From: Parasponia andersonii
Taxonomy: Eukaryota; Streptophyta; Magnoliopsida; Rosales; Cannabaceae
Direction: 5' to 3'
DNA length: 64,000 nt
NCBI GenBank assembly: GCA_002914805.1
Contig: JXTB01000307.1
Coordinates: 389,087-453,086 of the forward strand
Of the stretch, positions 1-10,907 are shown one piece after another (position 1 is the first letter of the stretch; each line of letters starts with the position of its first letter). The notes beneath the pieces are model-generated. The model made no database searches. It had not been told where the DNA came from and saw nothing but the letters and a program-made list of their open reading frames with translations. The position numbers and the translations under genes were made by a program.

Positions 1-1849
1 TTTTTTTTTTTTTTTTTCCGTTCCTTTGCAAATCATGTAAAAGCATAGAACTGTATTCACTGCTTAATTCGTCCATTACCGCCTAGAAACTTCTCCCGAG
101 TTAGATGATTTCGTAGTTGTCTTATGAATTAGCTTAGCTACCAAATGTTTAATGTCTATTATCATTCTTAAGTCAAGATTCCAGTGATCCAGTATTATCA
201 TTGCCAATACGTTCTCGGGATCAAAAATTGTCGTAATCCTCTTACTCTCAAGAAATTAGTAGTCATCACTATAATAAATTCTAGGGCGAAGTATAATATT
301 GCTAATAAAAATATTTTCTAGATAGTCTATTTTTTTTTTTCAAGTATTAGTTGGAACATGTTAGTATTCCTGTATAAAATTAATCAGGTGAGTTTCTCTC
401 TGTCTTTGTTGTCGGTTCACTCAATTTATTTATCCAAGCTTTGTTCATCTTATGTCTTTGTTCTTTTGCATCTATTGAAATATTTTCCCAAAAGATTTGG
501 TCCCAATAAAGAGAGCACAAGTGCATCGAATATTCAGCCAAATTTCGTAATTTCAGAAAATAGGGGATTCTATTTTTCTTTGCCTCAACCTTTTTTAGTT
601 TTTCGCATCATTTTTTAAGGACAATATGTTTAAGATTATTATTTTTTAAAATAACCATTTGTAATCTTATGCTTAATGCTTAGTGATGGTTTGTTTTTGT
701 TTTTTTTTTTTTTTTTCTGAAAGGAAAAAGGCTTAGTGATGATTTTGGATAAGGTTAATAAACGTTTTTTTTTTTTTTTAATGACTTATGAGTTATGACA
801 TGATAGGTGATATATATAGGTCGCATACCATAATGTGGATTACTACATTTATAAACATTTATCTTCCTAATTTTAGCAAATGCAATACTAAATTCGTAAA
901 AGTATTGATGCTTTCAAATAAATGCAGAATTCTTAGCATTGTTTCACATTATTCATGGCCTTTGTGTACAAGTACAACTTGACCTAATTAGCTGCACATT
1001 GGTTTAGTTTTTTAATAAGTTAAAAGTATTTTTTGAATAACGTGGGTCAAAAAATATTTGATAAAAATTTAAAAATTAGATATAATTTTTAACAAAGTTG
1101 CAAAAGCTAAAATGATTTAAGGAAATTTTAACTTTTAGATTATACAAGAATTTGTAGTATTTTTTAATGAATAAATTATAATGGCTAAAATACTTTTACT
1201 TAAAACAAAAATGCTAAATATTTAATTGAGTTTATTTTCATATTATTTTTTTAAAAAGTATTAATATATTTAAATCATAATTGACTAAAATACTTTTCAT
1301 GTTAGTTATTTTGAAGTAACCAAAGTGATTCTTTATTGGAATTTTAAATTCAAATAAAAATAAAGTAAATTTAAGTGAGTTTATTTTCATATCAATTTTT
1401 TTAAAAAAGTATTAATATGTTTATTATGTACGAATATACATAATTGTAAAAAAATATTAATAAGTCTCTTCTATAAATATGTATAATTGTATAATGATAG
1501 TTATTTTGATCATTTTATATTTGTATCACAATTCAGTCATAAAATTTATTAAATATTTTAATACAATTATTTTAAGTACAACACTTAACAATTAAAATTT
1601 ACTAAATATACAGTTATTTTACACTATAATTAATTTTTCTTTCAGCAAGTCTAAGTTTTACTTAGAATTTAATTAGTTCTACCAAACTGACCAGATTTAA
1701 CTCTAATAATGCAGATGTCAGACCCCCAAATCCCATTTACAAGCTGAGTGCCTCACTTGTCTATTTCCATTAGGCTACTTGGGCTTTTGGTATGAACCCA
1801 TACGAGGGAATGGCAGAGACGGTTGAGCCCATCTTTATAAATTATATTA

Positions 1850-2231
1850 GGGAAAAGTTTGTAAATACATGTTTTTAAAACCATATTTTTATAAATATCC
1901 ATTTCTACTTTTATTTCATTCATATCTATTTTTATATATTTTTTAGAGAAATATAGACTACTACTATTTTACACATAAAATATATACTCCGGTATATCTT
2001 TTCATGAATAAAAATTACACTAAAAATTAGCATAAATTTTAAAATATAAATCATTCATATTTTGCATATGAAATATGTACTTCATAAATAAATTTTATAT
2101 TATAAATGTGGACCACTCATATTTTACATATGAAATATAAACCATAAAAATATGTATTTTTGAAAAAAAAAAATTAAAAACGAATATTTATGAAAAAAGT
2201 TTTAAAAAGGAGTAATAGGCGTAAATTTCTC
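1850..2231. mobile_element. Mutator-like MITE (non-autonomous)
   Basis: A 382-bp AT-rich segment is bounded by a 9-bp direct repeat, attatatta, at 1841-1849 and 2232-2240. Its two ends form degenerate terminal inverted repeats of about 50 bp. The left end starts gggaaaag and the right end, reverse-complemented, starts gagaaatt. Both share a core of the form ttttaaaac...ataaatat. A 9-bp target duplication with long TIRs is typical of Mutator-like elements. There is no coding capacity. Confidence 0.55.
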
Positions 2232-2259
2232 ATTATATTATAAAGAGATGGGAAATTGA

Positions 2260-3560
2260 CGTCAGTAGATCAAATTCGGACTAAATTGACTTTTTCAGTT
2301 CACTTTGTCATATTGACATTTATGGTTCAAACTAATGACTTTTTAAGTTAATTTTGGAGAGAGAAAAAATAAACATTCTAAAACCATATTTCTACCATTT
2401 TTTGCTTTTTAGGAGAGTATTTTCCTCCCCTTTCCTAGTTTTTTTTCTAAATTTTCCATCATAAACGTACAGCTCGTGATCACGATTTTGTAGTTATTGG
2501 TCACAATGGATATTATGTCGTTACCCCAAATTTTCCCTCCAAAACATACAATTCGTAGTCATAATTTTGTGGCTTTTAGTCACAATATGTTTTATATTGT
2601 TATCACATATTTTCTCTCTTAAATGTAGCTTGTGGTCATAATTTTGTGACTCTTTATCACACTATTTTTATATTGTTATCTGAAATTTTATCTTCTAAAT
2701 ATACAGCTTATGGTCATAATTTTGTGACTCTTGGTCATACTGTATTTCACATCATTACGAATATTATGAGACCCTATTATTGTAATTTATGACTCAGAGT
2801 CACAAAATTTGTGCTAACTTTATAAAAAAAAAAGATAAATAGGCCCAATTGGCTAATAATGGCTTACTAACATTTGTTGTCTAACATAAATATAATTTTA
2901 CAAGAAAAAATAATGCATTTTATTTATTAGTAATCATATATGTGATACCTAAAACAATTCACAATAACCATAATTTTATACCATATAACCCTGATTTGTG
3001 AATGCAAGTTACAAAATTTGTGCATATCTCACAAAAGCAAAATAAGCCTTTCTTATTGGATAACAATGGCTTGATGATATTTTCCAAACTCAAATCTAAT
3101 TTTACAATAAAAATTATGTCATTGTATTTATTAATACTCATATTTGTGTTACCTGTAATCACACAATTCTTGATAGTCATATAATTTGTAATAATTCAAG
3201 AATTTACACTTTTTATATAAAATATTCTCATGATCTATAATTTAAAGTCACACAATTTGTGATGATTTAAAATATATATAAAGTTATCATTATCATAAAT
3301 TAATCCAAAACCATAAAATACACCAAAAATAGTCCAAAAATCCATTAGTACTCACTAATTTAGTCCAAAATCCAAAAACACAAAATTTGTGACAATTTAA
3401 TATACACAAAACTATTATTGTCATAAATCGATCTACCACCACAAAACACACAAAAATTAGTCTCAAATTTCATTATTAGTCACAAATTAATTCCAAAATA
3501 ATTCCTAAAAACACACAACAATATGCTGCAAAATAAGTTGTAAAATAATCCAAACCCCCT
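2260..3560. repeat. TTTGTGAC/GTCACAAA-rich dispersed repeat, copy A
   Basis: This non-coding block carries many copies of the half-palindrome TTTGTGAC/GTCACAAA. A sub-block at about 2840-2950 (tggctaataatggcttac ... gtgatacc) recurs degenerately at about 3040-3160. It also recurs as a clear reverse complement at about 35825-35935, so this is a dispersed repeat family with opposite-strand copies on either side of the UGT array. No ORF in it looks real. The edges are approximate. Confidence 0.6.
2462..2765. repeat. four-unit tandem repeat, period about 78 bp
   Basis: Four imperfect units each contain 'attttgt' preceded by a variant of 'gtggtcata' and followed by a variant of 'ggtcaca'. The anchor attttgt lies at 2485, 2564, 2641 and 2719, giving spacings of 79, 77 and 78 bp. 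The array sits at the left part of copy A of the TTTGTGAC repeat. Confidence 0.65.
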
Positions 3561-5368
3561 GGGCATGATACTTGCAGATTCAAAGCAGTTCACTTCATGA
3601 ACCAGATCTAAATGAGAGAGGACTTGGAGTTTAGTGTGCATCTAAAATATTGTTATAAATTAATTATTCAATTGATTTCATGAAAGGAAAAAAAAAAAAG
3701 AAAAAAAACCATATTTAATTTTCTAAGTACTTACTAGCTGAAATGCACCAGTTATTGTTCCTCTCATGCCATTAGAGTTCACATCACTGGTGGAGGTTAT
3801 AGCTATCATGCAAGAAAACATCTCCACCCAATGATTCTATGAATATCAAATGGCCAAAACAAATAAATTATTAAACAAAAATTTCAAATAATTCTAGTAG
3901 AAAAACTAAGACAAATTGAATATTGTTACATAGTCCATGGATACCAAGGGAAGGTGAAAGATCCGGCAAAGTGTTCGACCAAATTCCGAAATCGGTCATT
4001 ATTGTAGAGACTGTATTCAACCCATCAAAGCCACTGCTCCTAACTCCGAGTTTCAGAGCCAAACTCAGTAATGGAGGAGCCATCGTCGACGTAGCTAAGG
4101 CCGAAATGAGTCGGCCTAGAAATTTCCTGAGAGAGCGCAAGCTATCTCAAGCTCATCTTTGAGTTAGGCGTTCTCAGTCCTGCGATGTTGCTCTTCGATT
4201 AATATCTCCAATGATTGTTGGGTTGTCATGGCATCTCAGATCAACATGTTCTCGGCTCAGATCTTGTCATTTTCCTGCCAGAGCAGTGAGTTCTCGTGTT
4301 ACTAGAGTTGGAGTAAAAAAATCCTCCCAAAAAATGATAATGATCAACTATTAAGAAAACCTAATTGATAATCTTAACGAAAGGAACATATTGACTAGCA
4401 TATCACCTTCGTTTGTGCTCAACAATTTTTAGAACCAGATTTTCTTGTAGCCTTCATCGCCATTGTTGCTACCCTCCTATCTCTTTGTTTGTCTTTCGAT
4501 TGGTTTCTTTCTCACTCTCTAATAATTGATTCCTATTTATCCGAGGATATTTTATTTTTAGAGAATATTAAAAATGTCATTAAAAAAAAAATGAACTTAA
4601 AAAGTCAACAGGTCAATTTCCCTAAGGAGATATATGGGATCCTTGGCCCAATTGAAACATCACGAATCCACCGCCGATGTAAGTGTCCAAATCCCAATTA
4701 AGTATCATTAGTCCCTCAATGGCTCGCATGTTTTATGTTCACAACAATTTATTAATACAATGAATTTGCTGAATCTCATCTTGGCATCCTTGCTATATAT
4801 TTGACTCTCTCTCTCTCTCTCTCTCTCTCTCGGCCAGAAGATATCCGGGTTCTTGAATTTTATAATGTCTTCTATGAGATGCATCCAGCAAACAAAGTCT
4901 CTCATTTTTTTTTGATATCATCTGCCTTGCTTCTCCCTTTGAGATCTTCAAGCTGTTGGGTTTAGGATTTAATGCATCTCCGAACAATAATTAATGGATC
5001 TCAAAACTAAGTCTTCTCCTTGATCAGTCTTATTATAATATATATATATATATATCTTGCTTTATATATCTATTTAAATATCCTGAGATATTTTGCGTGA
5101 TTTGCACAACAAACCATATATATATAATATGCAATGACGTCAAATATTCATGTCTATATTATATTTCAGAAAGTGATACAGTATATATAGTTATTATATT
5201 TAATGAATTTGACCTTTAATTTGGCATATATATGCAGTAAGCTAGCCTTTGGTTATAATCCCCCAATCCCATTATTGCTTATTGCTAGGCCTAGGATATA
5301 TATGCTGCACTGCAGAGACAATACTGTATAGATCGAAAATAAGAACTATTAGTAGAAATATATACATC
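3561..5368. other. intergenic, upstream of UGT gene 1
   Basis: No convincing gene is present. A more GC-balanced stretch at 3870-4330 carries short open frames on both strands that I cannot match to a family. It may be the remnant of a gene or retroelement. A (CT)13 microsatellite lies at 4805-4830. A TATA-like tract (catatatatgc, about 5224-5234) lies about 140 bp before the UGT start. Confidence 0.5.
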
Positions 5369-7022
5369 ATGATGGAAAACGAAGCGGGTAGAATAGTCCA
5401 TGTCTTAGCCCTTCCTTATCCAAGTCAAGGCCATGTTAACCCTATGCTCAACTTCTGCAAGCGCTTGGCTTCCAAGGGAGGAGTCAAAACCACCTTTGCC
5501 ACCACCGTCTTCATCTCCAAAACCATGAAGCCCCAGCCATCCGCCTCTGTCCAGCTCGACACCATATCCGACGGCTTCGACGAGGGCGGCTTCACCCACG
5601 CCAAAAGCGTCGCTGACTACCTCGAACGCTTAGAAGCTTTCGGATCCAAAACCCTTGCCGAGCTCATCTCAAGGCACAACAACAACTCCCCACACCCCAT
5701 TGATTGCATAGTCTACGACGCATTTCTACCATGGGCTTTGGATGTAGCCAAGCAGTTTGGGATAGCTGGAGCCGCGTTTTTCACTCAGGCATGCACTGTT
5801 AACTACATCTACTATTGCGTGCACCACCGCCTGATGACGGTCCCCTTCTCCACGGATTCGTTCCCCATCCAGGTTGAAGGATTGGAGTGTCTGGAGCAGC
5901 TTCGTGACATGCCGTCCTTCATCGGCGTGGTGGGTTCATATCCAGCCTACTTTGAGATGGTACTCACCCAATTCTGTAATGCGGACAAGGCCGATTTCGT
6001 CCTCGTCAATACCGTCTATGAATTAGAGGAAAAGGTAATAATGCCTTCATTATTTTATCTAAGAAAGTCTACCAGAGCACTTTATACTCATCTACAAATC
6101 AATTTGCTTAATTTATCAGCATTTTAACACTAGTGCTATATATGTTGTATTTTATTACTATATTATAGAGACTAAACTCATATTTGATTTCTTGTAGAAT
6201 TTAGTTTATTGATTAAAATCATCAATATAATTTATAAGTTGCTTAAGTTGCATTATGTTTTTATGGAAAAAAGTACAGGTGGTGGATTCAATGTCCAAAG
6301 TCTGTCCCTTGTTGACGATCGGGCCAACAATTCCATCTATCTACTTAGATAACCGCATAAAAGATGACATTGATTATGGCCTTAATCTCTTTACATCAGA
6401 TCACACCTCTGTTACCATCAACAACTGGCTCAATAGTAAGCCTAGAGGATCTGTTGTGTTTGTTTCCTTCGGTAGCATGGCCAACTTAAGCGTCAAGCAA
6501 ATGGAGGAGCTCGCATTAGGATTCAAAGCCACCAACTTTAACTTCTTATGGGTTGTAAGGGAAACCGAAGAGGCAAAGCTCCCTCCCAAGTTGGCAAAAG
6601 AGGCAGGTGAGAAAGGGTTAATAGTGAAATGGGGTCCCCAAGTGGAGATCCTGTCACACCCGGCGATCGGATGCTTTTTCACACATTGTGGATGGAATTC
6701 AACGATTGAGGCTCTGAGCTTGGCTGTGCCAATGGTTGGAATGCCACAATGGACGGACCAACCCACGGACGCCAAACTCGTGGAGGACTTATGGAAGGTA
6801 GGGGTGAGAGTGAAGGTGGATGATGAGAGTGGGATTGTGGGAAGGGATGAGATTGAGTTGCGCATAAGGGAAGTGATGGACGGGAAGAGAAGCACAGAAA
6901 TGAGAAACAATGCTAAGAAATGGAGGAATGTGGCTCTTCAGGCGATCTGTGAAGGTGGCAGTTCCGACAAGAACATTGATGAATTTGTCTCAAAATTAAA
7001 AGCCTTCTCATCATCAAAATAA
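5369..7022 (+). CDS. UGT74-family glucosyltransferase, gene 1 (2 exons)
   Basis: Family 1 UDP-glycosyltransferase, a soluble cytosolic enzyme moving glucose from UDP-glucose to a small acceptor. Exons are 5369-6034 and 6279-7022, with a 244-bp phase-0 intron (AAG|GTAATA...TACAG|GTG), giving 469 aa, normal for UGT74. Two ATGs in a row (5369, 5372) both have A at -3; an in-frame ATG at 5249 adds a non-homologous leader and was not used. The catalytic His is H22 in SQGHVNPM and its Asp partner D117 in VYDAFLPW. The 44-residue PSPG box is encoded at 6630-6761, starts WGPQVEIL and ends MPQWTDQ. The segment LLTIGPTIPSIYLD and the box ending place it nearest UGT74F-type enzymes (salicylate/benzoate/anthranilate class by family knowledge; the actual substrate is unknown). 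Odd point: the usually conserved LGVPMV is LAVPMV. Gene 2 is its closest relative here. Confidence 0.93.
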
Positions 7023-7131
7023 ACATGCACACACACACACACACATATGCATGCATTATATATTCATGCATAATTAGATTAATTTGTGCACGTTGATTGC
7101 TTTCCCTGTATTAATTATGTGGCTCAATAAT

Positions 7132-7295
7132 TGTAACAGTCCAAGAATCCCGCTAGCAGATATTGTCCGCTTTGCCACTTGGACCAAACCGCCCTCCGCA
7201 GCTCACGGTTTTCAAAACGCGTCTGATAGGGAAAGGTATCCACACCCTTATAAAGAGTGTTTCGTTCCCCTTTCCAGCCGATGTGGGATTTCACA
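7132..7295 (-). repeat. TRIM LTR (3' LTR in element orientation)
   Basis: This is a 164-bp terminal repeat of the TRIM, ending in CA and followed by the minus-strand polypurine tract. It contains a TATA-like ttataaag at about 7248-7255. Confidence 0.9.
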
Positions 7296-7360
7296 ATCCC
7301 CCCCTTAAGGGTTCAGCGTCCCCGCTGACCATCGACTCGGGAACCGGCTCTGATACCATC

Positions 7361-7524
7361 TGTAACAGCCCAAGAATCCCGCTAGCAGATATTGTCCGCT
7401 TTGCCACTTGGACCAAACCGCCCTCCGCAGCTCACGGTTTTCAAAACGCGTCTGATAGGGAAAGGTATCCACACCCTTATAAAGAGTGCTTCGTTTCCCT
7501 TTCCAGCCGATGTGGGATTTCACA
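7361..7524 (-). repeat. TRIM LTR (5' LTR in element orientation)
   Basis: This is a 164-bp terminal repeat of the TRIM, directly adjacent to the primer-binding site at 7347-7358 with a 2-bp spacer. Confidence 0.9.
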
Positions 7525-7835
7525 ATAATACTACTGTCTAGCTAGGAAAGGATCATGATTCATGTGATGTCTTTACTCTCTGGTTTTAAAGTTTCCCTTT
7601 AATTTGCATGGCTACATGTGCTTAATTATTTCTCAGGTATCATATTTCTTTTCTGTTACTGAAGGTTATTGTTTCTTTTCAAAACTAAAAAGAATAAATA
7701 AATAATTTTTTTTGAAGGTGTACGCCTCTCAATTGAACGACGAAATTCGATAGGTAACCCATTATGATTTTTATTTTCTTTTTTAATCTTATATACACGA
7801 GTAATTTTATATATATATATATATATATAATATCA

Positions 7836-8853
7836 CGACAGATGACCCGGGCACATGGCACAAAGAGAATTTCATAGAGACGAGAAATTTCTTGATTTAT
7901 TTTAAAAAGGTCTTAAAAATTTCAATTTTATAAACGGTCCATTTAAATAAAATATTTAGAATTTCATCACATGAACTTCTCTCATAGTTCGTATATACCA
8001 TTAAACATAGATTGAATAATAACCAGAAAACATAATTCAAATTTGAGTTCAAGCATTATTATCATCTACAACAAGTATCAAATACCAAAGTAGTAAGTTC
8101 ACAGACATAGTTGAAAGTAATAATTCTGGTTCAATGCTAAATCAAAATCCAATAATCCAATGCAAATAACAAGTTTCTAGTATTATCAAGACAACAAATT
8201 ACAATTAAAGATGGCCTCTAATCCTCTTGATTACCTAAGTCGTACTAAACACCACCTGAGAAAGAAAAGTAGGAGGTGAGCATAAAATATCCAATTAGAA
8301 AGCAGTTACCTCGATTGAAATTATTTTAGTGATGAAAAGTTCATGCATGATTAATTTAATCCAAAACACACACATATATATATATATAATAGTTCATAAT
8401 CAGCAATCCATATGTATATAAAACAATATAGTCGAAATCATTCAATTCATAAGTACATGACACAACTTAACCCATATCTATGAGCTCACATCCTCTCATC
8501 AATGAAAACTTAGGACAATGACACTAAGTGTACTGAATAACCTATATGATACCTAAGCCCATGCCTGGAGGGGACACGGTCATGTGTCACTTATCAAATC
8601 TAGAGGGGCAATTATATTGTCTATGCCTGCTAAATAGAGAGGTAATCAAAGAAATCAAACCTCGCACGAGTTTACGGACTCTATTCCGATGGTGGGGTAC
8701 ACAATGCTCATATGTGATCCTATGACATGTGTAATATAAAACTGAAGCGTGAAAATAGTTATACTCTGGTTTTTTTAATAAAATAGACATATTAAGCGTT
8801 ATAGAAAAATAGATAGCATAACGACCTTATTTTAATATATCCAAGAATAACAT
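7836..8853 (-). repeat. diverged Gypsy LTR fragment, reverse orientation
   Basis: The sequence starts tcacgacagatgacccggg. It then follows, with substitutions, the same order of blocks as the reverse complement of the 3' half of the LTR at 28473-30610, including the stretches around the 'attaaacatag' and 'gtgagcataaaat' motifs. It stops at a single N (8854). The copy is older than the two that follow. No coding sequence is visible. Confidence 0.7.
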
Positions 8854-8854
8854 N

Positions 8855-10900
8855 CAATGGTTTCTATGCCCTACCAAATTCTATTCTATATCTGTATGAA
8901 TTGTTTTTGTTTTTTGTTTTTCTTCATTTTTGTATAGTTTCATATGGTTGTAATTTTTTCGATCTGAAACTTTTGGCTCCAAATATACAAATATTTTATT
9001 TATGCCGCCAAAGATTAGATCTATTTCTGTAAAAGATCCGTCGCTATATATATCAAAACAGCCAACTTTAGTGGTGGCTCTGTTGTTAGTATTCCCACCC
9101 TCACTCTGATAAAACAGCCAACTTTAGTGGTGGCTCTGTTGTTAGTATTCCCACCCTCACTCTGATCAGTAGTTGTGAATATAATAATTTGTCTGATTAT
9201 TTATGGTACAGTTATGGTTTATTTGTTATTCTAGTTTTTTTTTTTGTTTTAATCGAAGTAATTACTGTATTGAAATATTTAAGTAACGAATAAAATATCA
9301 TTTTCATTCAAAAAATATAAATTATACTTGTCACGACCTAAAACCCGGGCTAATGGCGGAAGGGGAATTTCATAAAGGTGAAATTTTTTTTAATTTATTT
9401 GAAAAGTGTCAAAAGTTCTAATTTTTATAAAAATGATCTATTTAAGTAAAGTAATTGGAATTTCATCCCGTGTACCACTCTCACAGTTTGTATACAGTAT
9501 TAAACATGGATTAAACAATTATTTAAAAATACGAAATTAAATATAAAACCCAGTATCATCATCATTCACCAAAAAGTCAAACATCAGAATGACATACATA
9601 AGTTCACAGACAAAATAGAAAGCAGTAATCTTGGTTCAATGCTAATACAAAATCCAAATAGTCCAAAGACTATGACAACAAACTCCTAGCATTATAAGAG
9701 ACGAACTGCAATCCAGATGACCTCTTACTCCTCTTGATCACCAAGATCGCTCTGGACACCACTTGAGGAGGAAGGTAGGGAGGGTGAGCATAAAATACCT
9801 AATAGGAAAAACAATTACCTCGATCGAAAATATTTTAGTGATAGAGAATTCCTGTATGGTTAGTTTAGTCCAAAACATTCATATATATATATATATATAT
9901 ATAATCCAAATCAGAAATCTATATATATATATAAAACAGTATAATCAACCCATACCCATGAGCTCACATTCTCTCATCTGTAGAAACTCAGGATGAAGGC
10001 ACTAAGTGTACCCTAACAGCCTGCCTGATACCTAAGCCCATATCCGGAGGGGATACCTATGTGTCACCTACTAAACTTGGAGAGGTAACCGAATTGCCTA
10101 CACCTGCCAAATGGGGAGGTAATCAGAAGTAACCAGACCTGGCATGAGTTTACGGACTTTCACCGATAGTGTGGCACGTAACGCCACACTGTAGACCCAC
10201 AATGCTAACATGATGCTCATGTATGATCCTATGATACGTGCAATACGGAACTGAAGTGAGAAAATAACTATGCTCGGGTTTTTCATTAAAATCAGCATAC
10301 TAAGTTTTATAGGAAAACGGACAGCATAACGACCCTATTTTTAATATACCTAAAATAACCTGTACTCAGAAAATTCCCAGAGCAATACAATATATATCGC
10401 ATACAACCAATTCCCATCACAGACATTCGAGAAACCAAAAATCACATTTATTCTCATATGTTGCAGAAAATAAGTTTTATTCGACAACAATATAAAACAC
10501 AGGTAATTGAATCCCTACCTCGCTCGAACAGTAATACCGTGCTATTTAATCCTCAAGGTATCGTTGACGATCGCCCGGAGGGTCAGGAACAAATTTCAAG
10601 CCCTCGATCGTCCTCTTGCGAAAAACCAACTTCTCACTGGAGCTTCAATTCCACAAATGGACCTATTCACTGAATTCCCAGCATCTAAAATAGCTAGGTT
10701 AGACATATAACTTGTCCAATTCGAGTCTGAGCCCACACCGGACAGTGGCACACAAAACGAGGCAAAATTTCGACCATCTGATCTCGATTTTTGTGCCGAT
10801 TACCAAACAACATAATATATATATATATATATCATATATATATATATATATCAAACTTCTCCATTTTCCGAGTACATTCTAAAAATACAGTCAAATATAC
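8855..10900. repeat. about 2-kb tandem duplication, unit 1
   Basis: This unit is nearly identical to the block starting at 10908. Both begin caatggtttctatgcc, contain about 0.45 kb of unassigned sequence, then a reverse Gypsy LTR fragment beginning TGTCACGACC (9329 here, 11327 in unit 2). The unit is bounded by single Ns at 8854 and 10901. Unit 1 alone carries an internal 56-bp tandem duplication (9055-9110 and 9111-9166). Confidence 0.85.
9329..10900 (-). repeat. partial Gypsy LTR, reverse orientation
   Basis: It begins TGTCACGACCTAAAACCCGG, the reverse complement of the 3' end of the large Gypsy LTR (30610 backward). It continues collinearly until the N at 10901, so only part of the 2.1-kb LTR is present. 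(TA)n tracts lie at about 9881-9903 and 10812-10850. Confidence 0.8.
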
Positions 10901-10907
10901 NATAGAT

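Larger units (their letters stand above)
7132..7524 (-). mobile_element. complete TRIM retrotransposon
   Basis: Two 164-bp direct repeats (7132-7295 and 7361-7524) begin TGTAACAG and end TTTCACA. They flank a 65-bp interior. The interior holds GCTCTGATACCA at 7347-7358, the reverse complement of the initiator-Met tRNA primer-binding site TGGTATCAGAGC. A purine tract (minus-strand cttaaggggggg) abuts the other repeat, so the element runs on the minus strand. A perfect 5-bp target duplication ATAAT lies at 7127-7131 and 7525-7529. The LTRs differ at three sites by eye, all C/T, so the insertion is fairly young. It sits 110 bp past the stop of UGT gene 1. Short ORFs across it are not genes. Confidence 0.92.

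Noticed and set aside
2462..2765. CRISPR-like regular spacing
   Set aside because: Plant DNA, and units are imperfect throughout with no distinct spacers. It is a degenerate tandem repeat.
3871..4162. Overlapping ORFs of 79 and 89 codons on opposite strands
   Set aside because: No recognisable domain and no supporting splice structure or neighbours. Left as unassigned.
5249..5368. In-frame upstream ATG of UGT gene 1
   Set aside because: The 40-residue extension has no family similarity, and two well-placed ATGs follow at 5369 and 5372.
6401..6910. 169-codon minus-strand ORF inside UGT exon 2 (and similar ones in the other UGT genes)
   Set aside because: Mirror frames of a strongly conserved coding exon. 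They recur at the same place in all four genes because the sense strand is conserved.
7084..7528. Three overlapping ORFs with repeated peptides
   Set aside because: They are translations of the TRIM LTRs and interior; the repeated peptide is the repeated LTR.
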